A stretch of 64,000 nucleotides of DNA from Flavobacterium piscisymbiosum (GTDB taxonomy: Bacteria; Bacteroidota; Bacteroidia; Flavobacteriales; Flavobacteriaceae), in NCBI RefSeq assembly GCF_020905295.1, contig NZ_JAJJMM010000001.1, positions 5,704,001 to 5,768,000 on the forward strand, written 5' to 3'. The position numbers were made by a program, and so were the translations under genes. Below the pieces are notes generated by a model. That model searched no databases, was not told the origin of the DNA, and worked only from the letters and a program-made list of their open reading frames with translations. Positions 9,291-17,162 of this stretch are shown one piece after another (position 1 is the stretch's first letter; the number at the start of each line of letters is the position of its first letter).

Positions 9291-9375
9291 CAAAGATTTT
9301 TAATTTTTAATTCTCAATTTTTAATTAAACAATTCAGCTCCAAAAAAAAGAAAAAAATATCACAAAAACGTTTGC

Positions 9376-9446
9376 TGTCCTCTTACCCTCTTTTTTACTG
9401 CGCCATCAAACTCTCTTGATTGTAAAAAGAGGGATAAGAACAGGAA
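9376..9446 (+). promoter_or_regulatory. Long nested hairpin between nirB and nirD
   Basis: CTTACCCTCTTTTTTAC (9382-9398) pairs with GTAAAAAGAGGGATAAG (9422-9438) with a single bulge, and an inner ATCAA / TTGAT pair (9405-9409, 9416-9420) closes the loop. No T run follows, so this is not an ordinary terminator. It ends about 17-25 nt before the nirD start and could set the nirB:nirD ratio by mRNA processing or protection. Confidence 0.5.
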
Positions 9447-9462
9447 CACAAAACTTATCAAA

Positions 9463-9840
9463 ATGGAAGAAATCTTAAATCAATACGAAACAGTTCATCC
9501 AAACGATGCAACAATTTGGTTCAAAGCCGGAAAAGTAGAAGATTTCCCTACCAATCGTGGCGGCTGCATCAAATACAAAAACAAACAAATTGCCATTTTC
9601 AATTTCGCACGCCGCAACCAATGGTACGCTTGCCAAAACGCCTGTCCGCATAAAATGGAAATGGTTCTCGCAAGAGGAATGACAGGTTCTACAGATGATA
9701 TCCCAAAAATTGCCTGCCCAATGCACAAGAAGACTTTTTCGCTGGTTGATGGTTCTAACCTAAACGGCGATGATTTTAAAATTGCAACTTATCCAATTAA
9801 AGTTATTGAAGATGAAGTATTTGTTGGTTTTGTGGATTAA
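9463..9840 (+). CDS. nirD: Nitrite reductase small subunit NirD
   Basis: A 125-residue Rieske-fold protein with intact cluster ligands: C61 and H63 (CPH) and C85 and H88 (CPMH). NirD is the small subunit that works with NirB in NAD(P)H nitrite reductase. Many NirD proteins have lost the Rieske ligands; here the set looks complete, so a [2Fe-2S] cluster is likely. It follows nirB after a 264-bp gap with a family A repeat and a strong hairpin. No signal peptide is present, consistent with a cytoplasmic enzyme. Confidence 0.93.
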   Translation: MEEILNQYETVHPNDATIWFKAGKVEDFPTNRGGCIKYKNKQIAIFNFARRNQWYACQNACPHKMEMVLARGMTGSTDDIPKIACPMHKKTFSLVDGSNLNGDDFKIATYPIKVIEDEVFVGFVD

Positions 9841-9861
9841 TAAATTTCTGCTCTAAAACAA

Positions 9862-9939
9862 TTTAAACACATAGGAACATAGCTTTTAGAAACCCTAAGA
9901 AGGCGTTTCACTTGCATTAACAAACATAGCTATGTGTTA
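9862..9939. repeat. Intergenic repeat family A, copy 2
   Basis: AAACACATAGGAACATAGC ... GCGTTTCACT ... AAACATAGCTATGTG, matching copy 1 (9217-9290) and copy 3 (60619-60700). An inverted TTTCTATGTGTTTAAA at 9990-10005 allows long-range pairing. Confidence 0.65.
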
Positions 9940-10031
9940 GAAACCAGTTTCTTTCCAATTTTCTTTTTTCTAAAAAGCCAAAAACCTATGTTTCTATGTG
10001 TTTAAAAATTAAGCTTTATTAGTTAATTATG

Positions 10032-10039
10032 TATCTTTG
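10032..10039 (+). promoter_or_regulatory. -7 box of the DUF4202 gene
   Basis: TATCTTTG fits the Bacteroidota -7 consensus TAnnTTTG and lies 21 bp before the ATG at 10061. An in-frame TTG at 10037 falls inside this box and is therefore unlikely to be the start. Confidence 0.6.
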
Positions 10040-10060
10040 AAATCTATTATCTTACCAACA

Positions 10061-10645
10061 ATGACTACACCTTTTCAAAAAGCAAGCGAGTGGATTGATG
10101 CTGAAAACGCACAGGATCCTAATATCGAAATCGATCAAAATACCGAATACCCAAAGGAATTATTATATTCGAACAGAATGTACGAAAGACTGATGCAGTT
10201 TGAACCCGAAGCTTCGGAGCAAATTCAGATTGCCTCAAAAGCACAACACATTTGCCGATGGAAAGTCGCGCGCGAATCCTACCCAATGGATCGTGTGGGC
10301 TATTTAAGATGGCGAGAAGACCTGAAAAAATTTCATGCTAAAACTACTGCCGAAATTTTAGAAAAAGCAGGATACAATCAGGATTTTATCGATCGTGTTT
10401 CTTTTTTAATCGAAAAGAAATTATTGAAAAAAGATGCCGAAACACAATTGCTCGAAGATATTATTTGTCTGGTATTTTTAGAATATTATCTGGATCCGTT
10501 TGTGCACAAACACGACGATGAAAAACTAAAAAACATCATTAAAAAAACCTGGGATAAAATGTCTGAAAAAGGACATCAGGAAGCCTTAAAAATTAATTAT
10601 TCTCAAGAAAATCTCAACTTAATAAAAGCCTCTTTAGGATTGTAA
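10061..10645 (+). CDS. DUF4202 domain-containing protein
   Basis: A 194-residue cytoplasmic protein with segments FQKASEWIDAENAQDPN, AQHICRWKVARESYPMDR and YLRWREDLKKFHA that I recognise as DUF4202. This family is commonly found beside nitrate and nitrite assimilation genes in many phyla, but no reaction has been assigned. The conserved His/Arg/Trp/Asp residues look like those of a metal-dependent HD-type hydrolase; that is inference only. The ATG at 10061 is chosen over an upstream in-frame TTG because the TTG lies in the -7 box. It lies between nirD and the NarX-like kinase, so a role in nitrite assimilation or its regulation is likely. Confidence 0.85.
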   Translation: MTTPFQKASEWIDAENAQDPNIEIDQNTEYPKELLYSNRMYERLMQFEPEASEQIQIASKAQHICRWKVARESYPMDRVGYLRWREDLKKFHAKTTAEILEKAGYNQDFIDRVSFLIEKKLLKKDAETQLLEDIICLVFLEYYLDPFVHKHDDEKLKNIIKKTWDKMSEKGHQEALKINYSQENLNLIKASLGL

Positions 10646-10710
10646 TCTGATAGATGGAATACATTTAAAACAAATTTCATTTTAAGATAAAAGACAAATA
10701 TTCACTTCGA

Positions 10711-12516
10711 ATGAAAAAAAGCAATCAGGAAGCTGCAGATAAAATCAATTTCAAAAATTTACGCCGTTGGTATTTTTTTGCACTCTGGACTATTGCTATA
10801 ACCGTCATTCTAAGTCAGATCCTCGTTCAGTACAATTTAAAACAACAATTAAGCGATTCTAAAATTATCAATATTTCAGGCAAACAGCGAATGCTGAGCC
10901 AGAAAATTGTAAAAGAGGTTTTGATTTTAAATTATGTTTCAGACACCGTTTCCCAAAAACAGATTTCGCATTTAAAAGATGTTCTCGAACTCTGGAAAAC
11001 CACTCAAAACGCGCTTGAAAATGGCAACGACAGTTTGGCTTTTCCCAGAGAAAAAAGCGAAACTCTCAATAAATTGTATGCCGAAATCAATCCGGTTTTC
11101 AGTACTATCAGTCAATCAACCGATTCTTTTCTATTAAACTTAAAACAAAAAAGCAACTTAGCCCAGAATCAAACACTGGTTCAGACCATCCTGAAAAACG
11201 AAGGCGTTTTCCTTTCAAAAATGAATCGAATTGTAAGTCAGTACGATCTCGAAGCGCACGAAAAAGTTACAGAACAACGCAAAATAGAATATTGGATTTT
11301 TGCCTTTACACTTTTCGTTTTACTAATGGAGTTTTTCTTCATCTTCAAACCTACCAACAAAAAAATAGAAAAACTGATTGCCAAACTTTTATCGTCTGAA
11401 AAGAAAGCTTTAAAACTCGCTTACGACACTGAAATCATTAGCGAAATAAAAGAAAACTCAGTAAAAGAATTAAAGTCGCTGAATTACGCCATGGAAAATA
11501 CGTTGCTGTATTGCCGTATTGCGCCAGATGGTTCGATCATTCATATTGGAGAAAAATTTGCCAAACTCTTAAATTACACCCGATTCTCCTCTGATAAAAA
11601 ATTCTCTGAAGTACTAACAACCGATGAGAAAGAACAACTTAATATTGACCGAATCATCTTTGAAAAACACAGAAGTGGCTGGCAAGGCGAAATTAAAATA
11701 ATCAATAAAGAAGCGCAGACTTTTTGGCTTGATTTATCCATGGTTCCCGTAACGATCAAAAAAGAAGAATCAGAACTTTTAATAATCTGTTTCAATATTA
11801 CCGAGCGTAAAAAAGCACAACGCGAAGTCGAACGCCTGAATATCGAAAACAGTACTGAAAAAATCAATCAGCAAAAGATTATTTCGAGTAAAATTGTTGA
11901 AAATCAGGAAAACGAACAAAACCGAATCGCAAAAGAAATTCACGACGGAATTGGACAAATGCTTACCGGATTAAAATTTAGTCTCGAAAGTATCAATCTC
12001 GACGACAAAGAGAAATCAGCTCAAAAAATAGAATACCTAAAGAAACTATCACTCGATATTATAAAAGGCGTTCGTACCGCCACTTTCAACCTGATGCCTC
12101 CGGAACTGAGCGATCACGGCATCGTTTCCTCTTTGGCAAAACTTACCCAGGAACTTTCTAAACTAACCGGAAAAGAAATTCTGTTTTACAACAAAACCGA
12201 CTTTAATCAGCGTTTAGATTCTCTAATCGAAATCAACATTTACCGACTAACGCAGGAAGCCATCAATAATGCCATAAAATATGCCGAATCATCGCATATA
12301 ATCGTCCAGCTTTCGCACAGTAATACTTTGTTAAGCATTATCGTAGACGACAACGGAAAAGGCTTTGACATTCACGCCGTAGACAAAAAACGCAACAGCG
12401 AATCCGGAATGGGATTATTGTTTATGAAAGAGCGAATTCAATACGTAAACGGTCGCGTATTTATTAATTCTATTCCTGGCGAAGGAACGAGAATTACTTT
12501 TAATATTCCGATTTAG
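10711..12516 (+). CDS. NarX-like sensor histidine kinase
   Basis: A 601-residue membrane kinase. TM1 is near residues 20-40 and TM2 near 193-213, enclosing a PilJ/NarX-type helical sensor with ISGKQRMLSQKI, which corresponds to the nitrate-binding P-box region of NarX. A PAS domain spans about 250-365. A HisKA_3 dimerisation domain carries the phospho-acceptor H411 in KEIHDGIGQ, followed by an HATPase domain (QEAINNAIKYAE, DDNGKGFD, GMGLLFMKERI). HisKA_3 kinases pair with NarL/LuxR regulators, and one lies at 13362. In this nitrate cluster, sensing nitrate or nitrite is likely, but ligand binding is inferred from the P-box alone. Confidence 0.88.
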   Translation: MKKSNQEAADKINFKNLRRWYFFALWTIAITVILSQILVQYNLKQQLSDSKIINISGKQRMLSQKIVKEVLILNYVSDTVSQKQISHLKDVLELWKTTQNALENGNDSLAFPREKSETLNKLYAEINPVFSTISQSTDSFLLNLKQKSNLAQNQTLVQTILKNEGVFLSKMNRIVSQYDLEAHEKVTEQRKIEYWIFAFTLFVLLMEFFFIFKPTNKKIEKLIAKLLSSEKKALKLAYDTEIISEIKENSVKELKSLNYAMENTLLYCRIAPDGSIIHIGEKFAKLLNYTRFSSDKKFSEVLTTDEKEQLNIDRIIFEKHRSGWQGEIKIINKEAQTFWLDLSMVPVTIKKEESELLIICFNITERKKAQREVERLNIENSTEKINQQKIISSKIVENQENEQNRIAKEIHDGIGQMLTGLKFSLESINLDDKEKSAQKIEYLKKLSLDIIKGVRTATFNLMPPELSDHGIVSSLAKLTQELSKLTGKEILFYNKTDFNQRLDSLIEINIYRLTQEAINNAIKYAESSHIIVQLSHSNTLLSIIVDDNGKGFDIHAVDKKRNSESGMGLLFMKERIQYVNGRVFINSIPGEGTRITFNIPI

Positions 12517-13361
12517 AAAAAGGAAATTCCGAATTTTAAAATTCCAAACCAATAGGAATCTTCACAAAATAAATTCCAAATTCCAATTCTTAGACAATCT
12601 TGTCAGGCTGAGCGAAGTCGAAGGAACACAATCTTAATCACCAATCTTTGATAAATGAATAATGTAATTCGCAGCAAACTTTGTCAAAGTTTGAAACCAA
12701 GACTATAACAAACTTTAAAACTTCATATTTTTTGCATACTTTTTATCTGCAAATACATTAATAAACAATTGTTTATAATTTCGTTCTGTTGTAATTGAAT
12801 AGCCTCCAGCTTTAGCTGGAGTTCAAAATAGAAGCTAAAAAAAGGCTTTAGCCAAATTTTTGTACAGATGCTTAAAACTACAACTTATTTGGCTAAAGCC
12901 TCCAATCTAATGTAATCCGCTTTAATCTCCAGCTAAAGCTGGAGGCTATTCAATTCTAAAATCTCGTTGTAATATGCGCGTTCCAGTGCATTAAATAAAA
13001 GTATTTAATACCTAAAATTTACCTTAAAAATCTAAGAAAAACGCTCTGTCTATCATTGAATTTTGTAAATTAAGGCAATTTAATTGGTTGTAAATTAATC
13101 GAGTAAGTTCTTATAAAAAAACAATAAAAGTTCCTTACAGCCTTGGTCTTAAACTTTGACAAAGTTCAACCTAAGACCATTCTCAAATAGCAACATATAA
13201 CTTATAATATGATTCATTTTTTAATGATATTTTAATGTTGGCTTTAATATTAGAATTTGCAATTTTAAAAAATTAGAAATTAAAATCTAAAAATTACGTA
13301 TATTAGCGTCTTCTTTGTAGATGAATATACGTAAAAATCCAAAATAAAATTTAAGTAAATT
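12517..13361. repeat. 845-bp gene-free region dominated by a nested palindrome
   Basis: No coding frame is supported. A perfect 29-bp inverted repeat (12793-12821 and 12927-12955, core GCCTCCAGCTTTAGCTGGAG) encloses a second pair around GGCTTTAGCC / GGCTAAAGCC (12843-12852, 12890-12899), making a 163-bp nested cruciform (family B). A GCGAAGTCGAAGGA repeat lies at 12611-12624. ACTTTGTCAAAGTTT (12678-12692) and its complement-like ACTTTGACAAAGTT (13154-13167) are family E pieces. The last 70 bp carry TACGTATAT / ATATACGTA arms, the presumed control region of the response regulator. Confidence 0.7.
13295..13333. promoter_or_regulatory. TACGTA inverted repeat upstream of the response regulator
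   Basis: TACGTATAT (13295-13303) and ATATACGTA (13325-13333) are perfect 9-bp inverted arms, 21 bp apart. The TACGTAT half-site is that of the nirB, narK and nasA control regions. A weak TTCTTTG -7-like sequence lies between the arms (13311-13317). Confidence 0.5.
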
Positions 13362-14021
13362 ATGAGTAATATCATTCGTGTAGTACTGGCAGATGATCAT
13401 GTTTTTGTAAGAGATGGAATTAAATCATTACTTGAAAACGAAGCAAACATCGAGGTTGTAGGAGAAGCAATCGATGGTGCAGATGCTCTTGAAGTGGTTG
13501 CAGCCAGCAAACCTGATTTACTTATAGTAGATATTCGTATGCCTAACTTAACCGGTATCGAGGTAGTAGAAAAACTTAGAGGCGAAAATAATAACGTAAA
13601 AATCATCATGCTTTCTATGCACGAGTCTGAAGAATACGTATTAAAGTCTATAAAAGCCGGAGCCGATGGTTATTTATTAAAAGGTTCAAGCAAAGAAGAA
13701 TTCCTAAAAGCACTGCATACCGTTGCTGCCGGCGGGAAATATTTTAGCGGCGATATTTCGTCTATCTTAATTAGCCAATTGACCAACTCTTCAACATCAT
13801 TAGAACCGAAACAAAGCTTGTCCGAAGAAATGATGATTACCAAAAGAGAAAAAGAAATCCTCACACTTTTATTGTCCGGAAAAGGAAACAAAGAAATCGC
13901 TGAAGCACTTGATATCAGTAAGCGTACTGCCGAAGTACATCGTTTTAACTTAATGAAAAAGTTAAAAGTTAAAAATTTAATGGAACTTTCGAATAAGGCG
14001 ACTGAGTATTCGTTACTATAA
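13362..14021 (+). CDS. NarL/FixJ-type response regulator
   Basis: A 219-residue two-domain regulator. The receiver domain (1-125) has the acidic pair D11/D12, phospho-acceptor D57 (LLIVDIRMPN) and conserved lysine in LLKGSS. The C-terminal LuxR-type helix-turn-helix (about 155-215) carries TKREKEILTLLLSGKGNKEIAEAL. It is the expected partner of the HisKA_3 kinase ending 845 bp upstream, and it lies next to narK. It is transcribed from its own promoter region with TACGTA arms. Whether it binds TACGTA sites itself is open. Confidence 0.93.
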   Translation: MSNIIRVVLADDHVFVRDGIKSLLENEANIEVVGEAIDGADALEVVAASKPDLLIVDIRMPNLTGIEVVEKLRGENNNVKIIMLSMHESEEYVLKSIKAGADGYLLKGSSKEEFLKALHTVAAGGKYFSGDISSILISQLTNSSTSLEPKQSLSEEMMITKREKEILTLLLSGKGNKEIAEALDISKRTAEVHRFNLMKKLKVKNLMELSNKATEYSLL

Positions 14022-14023
14022 AT

Positions 14024-14039
14024 TACGTATAAATACGTA
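14024..14039. promoter_or_regulatory. Palindromic site upstream of narK
   Basis: TACGTATAAATACGTA is a perfect palindrome within a 22-bp perfect palindrome (14021-14042). It begins at the stop codon of the response regulator and lies 78 bp before narK. It matches the nitrate-promoter element (TAMGTAWAAATACTTA) except for one base, but no clean -7 box follows directly. Confidence 0.65.
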
Positions 14040-14052
14040 ATTATTTTTCAAT

Positions 14053-14073
14053 AACTGCGTTTTAGCAGTTTTT
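14053..14073 (+). terminator. Weak intrinsic terminator after the response regulator
   Basis: AACTGC (14053-14058) and GCAGTT (14065-14070) form a 6-bp stem with a GTTTTA loop, followed by a short T run. It may separate the response regulator from narK. Confidence 0.45.
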
Positions 14074-14116
14074 AACTAAGTTATAGTACTTATTTTTATC
14101 AAAAATTATAAGTGCT

Positions 14117-15595
14117 ATGAAAACTACAAACCCATTATCTCAATCTCACAAAATTTTAATTTTGAACACATTGGCATTTACAGTGTGTTTTGCCTGCTGG
14201 ACACTAAACGGTGTTTTAGTAACTTTTTTAGTCGATAACGGAATTTTTCACTGGAGCGTTGTTCAGGTGGGATGGCTTCTGGGTATTCCTATATTAACAG
14301 GTTCTATAATGCGTCTGCCAATTGGAATTCTAACCGACAAATATGGCGGAAAATACGTTTTTTCACTTTTACTCCTCCTCTGCTCGATTCCTTTATTTCT
14401 GCTTCCTTATGCCGACAGTTTTTTTATGTTTGCTTTATTGAGTTTTTTCTTCGGAATGGTCGGAACAAGTTTTGCTGTCGGGATTGGATATACCTCGATT
14501 TGGTATCCAAAAGAATGGCAAGGACGTGCCCTGGGAATCTTCGGGATGGGGAACGCCGGAGCCGCAATAACTACTTTTTTGGCACCTTCCTTATTAAATC
14601 ATTTCTCTGTTGATGATCCTCAAAATGGCTGGAAAATATTGCCTGTTATTTATGCCATTTCATTATTGGTAATTGGAGTCGCCTTTTTGATTTTTGCCAA
14701 AAATAAAAAAATAGAAAATAATACAAAAAGCGTTTCTCAAATGCTGGGTTCTTTAAAATCAGCCAGAGTCTGGCGTTTTGGAGCCTATTACTTTTTAGTA
14801 TTCGGATGTTTTGTGGCTTATTCGCAATGGTTATTACCCAATTTCATGAATGTCTATCAAACCAGTTTAGTTATGGGCGGTTTATTTGCAACGCTTTTTA
14901 GTTTGCCATCTGGCGTGATTCGTGCTTTTGGAGGATATTTATCAGATAAATTCGGAGCCAGAAAAGTGATGTATTGGGTTTTGAGTTCATCAGTAATTTT
15001 AAGTGCTTTATTGATGATCCCCAAAATGGAAATCACCACTACAGGCCCAGGCGTTTTAGCTACTAAAAAAGGTACTATAACTTCGGTTTCAAATAATAAT
15101 ATCACGATTGGAAAAACAGATTTTGCGGTCGCACAAAAGAAAGAAGATGCAAGCGAAAGCTCGATCTTTCCAACCAGTACATCCTGGCAGCAAGTCGTGG
15201 TCGAGCAAAACCAAACGGTGAAGAAAAAAGAACTTCTTGCTAAAGGAATTACAGTGATTAAATTCGATGCTAACATGTGGGTTTTTCTGGTTTTAGTAAT
15301 ACTAATTGGTATTTCGTGGGGAATAGGAAAAGCGGCAGTTTACAAACATATTCCGGAATATTTCCCTAGCGAGGTTGGCGTTGTTGGCGGTATGGTGGGC
15401 ATGATTGGCGGTTTGGGCGGTTTCTTTGGGCCAATCATTTTTGGATATCTTTTAACAGCAACCGGAATCTGGTCCAGTTCATGGATTTTTATTCTCATTT
15501 TTTCTGCTATCTGCCTGATTTGGATGCATTATACCATAAGCAAAATTATGAAAGAAAAATCACCTATTTTTGCAAAAGTAATTGACAGACAATAG
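14117..15595 (+). CDS. narK: Nitrate/nitrite MFS transporter NarK-like (copy 1)
   Basis: A 492-residue 12-helix MFS protein with the nitrate signature motifs GTSFAVGIGYTS and GMGNAGAAITTF in the first half and GGMVGMIGGLGGFFGP in the second. It is expected to move nitrate in and/or nitrite out at the inner membrane. Unlike typical NarK (about 400-460 residues) it has an extra soluble segment of about 80 residues (306-386) between helices of the C-terminal half, ending in VKKKELLAKGI, a lipoyl-domain-like sequence. A close paralogue is at 40443-41918. A near-perfect hairpin (14085-14116) abuts its start codon. It lies just before a porin gene. Confidence 0.93.
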   Translation: MKTTNPLSQSHKILILNTLAFTVCFACWTLNGVLVTFLVDNGIFHWSVVQVGWLLGIPILTGSIMRLPIGILTDKYGGKYVFSLLLLLCSIPLFLLPYADSFFMFALLSFFFGMVGTSFAVGIGYTSIWYPKEWQGRALGIFGMGNAGAAITTFLAPSLLNHFSVDDPQNGWKILPVIYAISLLVIGVAFLIFAKNKKIENNTKSVSQMLGSLKSARVWRFGAYYFLVFGCFVAYSQWLLPNFMNVYQTSLVMGGLFATLFSLPSGVIRAFGGYLSDKFGARKVMYWVLSSSVILSALLMIPKMEITTTGPGVLATKKGTITSVSNNNITIGKTDFAVAQKKEDASESSIFPTSTSWQQVVVEQNQTVKKKELLAKGITVIKFDANMWVFLVLVILIGISWGIGKAAVYKHIPEYFPSEVGVVGGMVGMIGGLGGFFGPIIFGYLLTATGIWSSSWIFILIFSAICLIWMHYTISKIMKEKSPIFAKVIDRQ

Positions 15596-15631
15596 ATTAA
15601 ACAAAACTTTTAGAGCAAAAAATAAGCATTA

Positions 15632-15649
15632 ATATGATTTTTATCATAT
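15632..15649. promoter_or_regulatory. FNR-like box upstream of the porin gene
   Basis: ATATGATTTTTATCATAT is a perfect palindrome of the TGAT-N4-ATCA class recognised by FNR/DNR-type Crp-family regulators. Its centre is 29.5 bp before the -7 box TAATTTTG (15670-15677), the same spacing as at the narK2 operon (42011-42024 with 41981-41988). This corresponds to about -42, a class II activator position. Confidence 0.75.
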
Positions 15650-15669
15650 ACAATGAGCTATTTTTCTTA

Positions 15670-15677
15670 TAATTTTG
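15670..15677 (+). promoter_or_regulatory. -7 box of the porin gene
   Basis: TAATTTTG fits TAnnTTTG and lies 22 bp before the start codon at 15700; it is identical to the -7 box of the second narK operon. Confidence 0.65.
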
Positions 15678-15699
15678 CTGATATTTAAAGAAACCAATT

Positions 15700-16962
15700 A
15701 TGAAAAAACTTAAAGTAATTCTATTCTTATTATTAGTAGGAATTAGTCTTGATATTCAGGCACAGGAATTAGATGTAAATTTACAATTAAGACCCCGTTT
15801 TGAATATCGTAACGGATACAAAACACTTATACCTGAAGGTACAGAAGCAACTTCTCAAATCTCACAACGTTCAAGATTAAATTTTAATTACAAACAAGAT
15901 CAATTATCTGCAAAATTAACTCTACAGAATGTTAGAACATGGGGAGATGTAGGTACAACTGCAACTTCTGATAAAAATGGCATTGCCGTTTTTGAAGCTT
16001 GGGCACAATATGACATCAGTGAAAAATGGAGCGCAAGAGCTGGTCGCCAAGTACTTTCTTATGACAACCAACGTATTATGGGAGAAATTGACTGGTTACA
16101 ACAAGGACAAAGCCACGATGCCTTAATGGTCTCTTTCCACCCAAAAAATCACCAGCTTGATATGGGATTAGCGTATAACTCTGATGCCGAAAACAATTTT
16201 CAAACTCCTTATAAAGTAGGTAATTACAAAGCGATGCAATACGCATGGTACCATACTAATGTAGACAAATTAGGTATTAGTTTATTAGTTTTGAATACGG
16301 GTTATGAATATGCTAATCCTGCACAAAAACTACTAGTTGATTACAAACAAACTTTTGGAACTTACCTGACTTACAAAACCAAAAAAATTGACGGTAACTT
16401 AAGTTTCTACGGTCAAACCGGAAAAAGTACAGACAATCAGGTTAGTGCATGGGATGGAGCAGTAAACTTTGCATATGCTATAACAGATTCATTTAAAGCA
16501 GGTGTTGGTTACGAATATTTATCAGGAAAAGATACAAATGACGGAAGTACAGTAATCAAATCATTCAATCCTATTTTTGGTACTAACCACGCATTCAACG
16601 GTTACATGGATTATTTCTATGTTGGTGGAGGTCATCAAAACAGTGTTGGTTTACAAGACGCTTCTTTGAAATTCAATTACAATGTAAAAAAATGGCAATT
16701 TGCATTAATGCCACACGTATTCTTATCTGCTGCTGATGTAGTGGTAGCAAACAAAAAAATGGATTCTTATTTAGGAACTGAGGTTGACTTTACAGCCGGA
16801 TTCAATTTCAAAAAAGATATTACACTTACAGGAGGATATTCTCAAATGTTTGGTACTAAAACTTTAGAAGTTCTAAAAACTCCTGGATATGCAGGACATA
16901 CCAACAACTGGGCATGGTTAATGATTTCTGTAAACCCTAGAATTTTTAGCTGGAAGAAATAG
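15700..16962 (+). CDS. Outer-membrane beta-barrel porin, alginate-export type
   Basis: A 420-residue protein with a signal peptide (cleavage near IQAQ, residues 20-22) and repeated alternating strands such as LQLRPRFEYRNGY, WSARAGRQVLSYDNQRI and FKAGVGYEYLSG, ending ...MISVNPRIFSWKK with a C-terminal beta strand. This is the alginate_exp / OprD-like barrel type. Position after narK and an FNR-like box suggest that it admits nitrate or nitrite through the outer membrane; that substrate is inference. A perfect terminator follows at 16990. Confidence 0.85.
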   Translation: MKKLKVILFLLLVGISLDIQAQELDVNLQLRPRFEYRNGYKTLIPEGTEATSQISQRSRLNFNYKQDQLSAKLTLQNVRTWGDVGTTATSDKNGIAVFEAWAQYDISEKWSARAGRQVLSYDNQRIMGEIDWLQQGQSHDALMVSFHPKNHQLDMGLAYNSDAENNFQTPYKVGNYKAMQYAWYHTNVDKLGISLLVLNTGYEYANPAQKLLVDYKQTFGTYLTYKTKKIDGNLSFYGQTGKSTDNQVSAWDGAVNFAYAITDSFKAGVGYEYLSGKDTNDGSTVIKSFNPIFGTNHAFNGYMDYFYVGGGHQNSVGLQDASLKFNYNVKKWQFALMPHVFLSAADVVVANKKMDSYLGTEVDFTAGFNFKKDITLTGGYSQMFGTKTLEVLKTPGYAGHTNNWAWLMISVNPRIFSWKK

Positions 16963-16989
16963 TTAAACTCTAATAACAACAAGACAATT

Positions 16990-17025
16990 TACCCTTTTTC
17001 TCTTTTAGAAAAAGGGTATTTTTTT
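16990..17025 (+). terminator. Intrinsic terminator after the porin gene
   Basis: TACCCTTTTTCT (16990-17001) pairs perfectly with 17007-17018 over 12 bp with a CTTTT loop, followed by a run of T. Confidence 0.93.
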
Positions 17026-17162
17026 GTTTTCTATATTAAGGGCATTTACTCTTATAATTGGGTATATTTGATGTACAAAAAACTAAATCTTTCTTATTTA
17101 CCTGAAAGAATAATCAGTAAAGCATCTCTTGATGCAATCTTAAATCTCAATAACAAAAAACC

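Noticed and set aside
10037..10060. In-frame TTG at 10037 as the start of the DUF4202 gene
   Set aside because: It overlaps the -7 box TATCTTTG; the ATG at 10061 gives the usual family length.
12793..12955. Insertion sequence or MITE with target duplication
   Set aside because: No transposase and no clear flanking target-site duplication seen; described as a palindromic repeat instead.
14857..15276. 139-codon open frame antisense within narK
   Set aside because: A similar antisense frame occurs in the paralogue (40963-41187), explained by shared codon use; no independent evidence.
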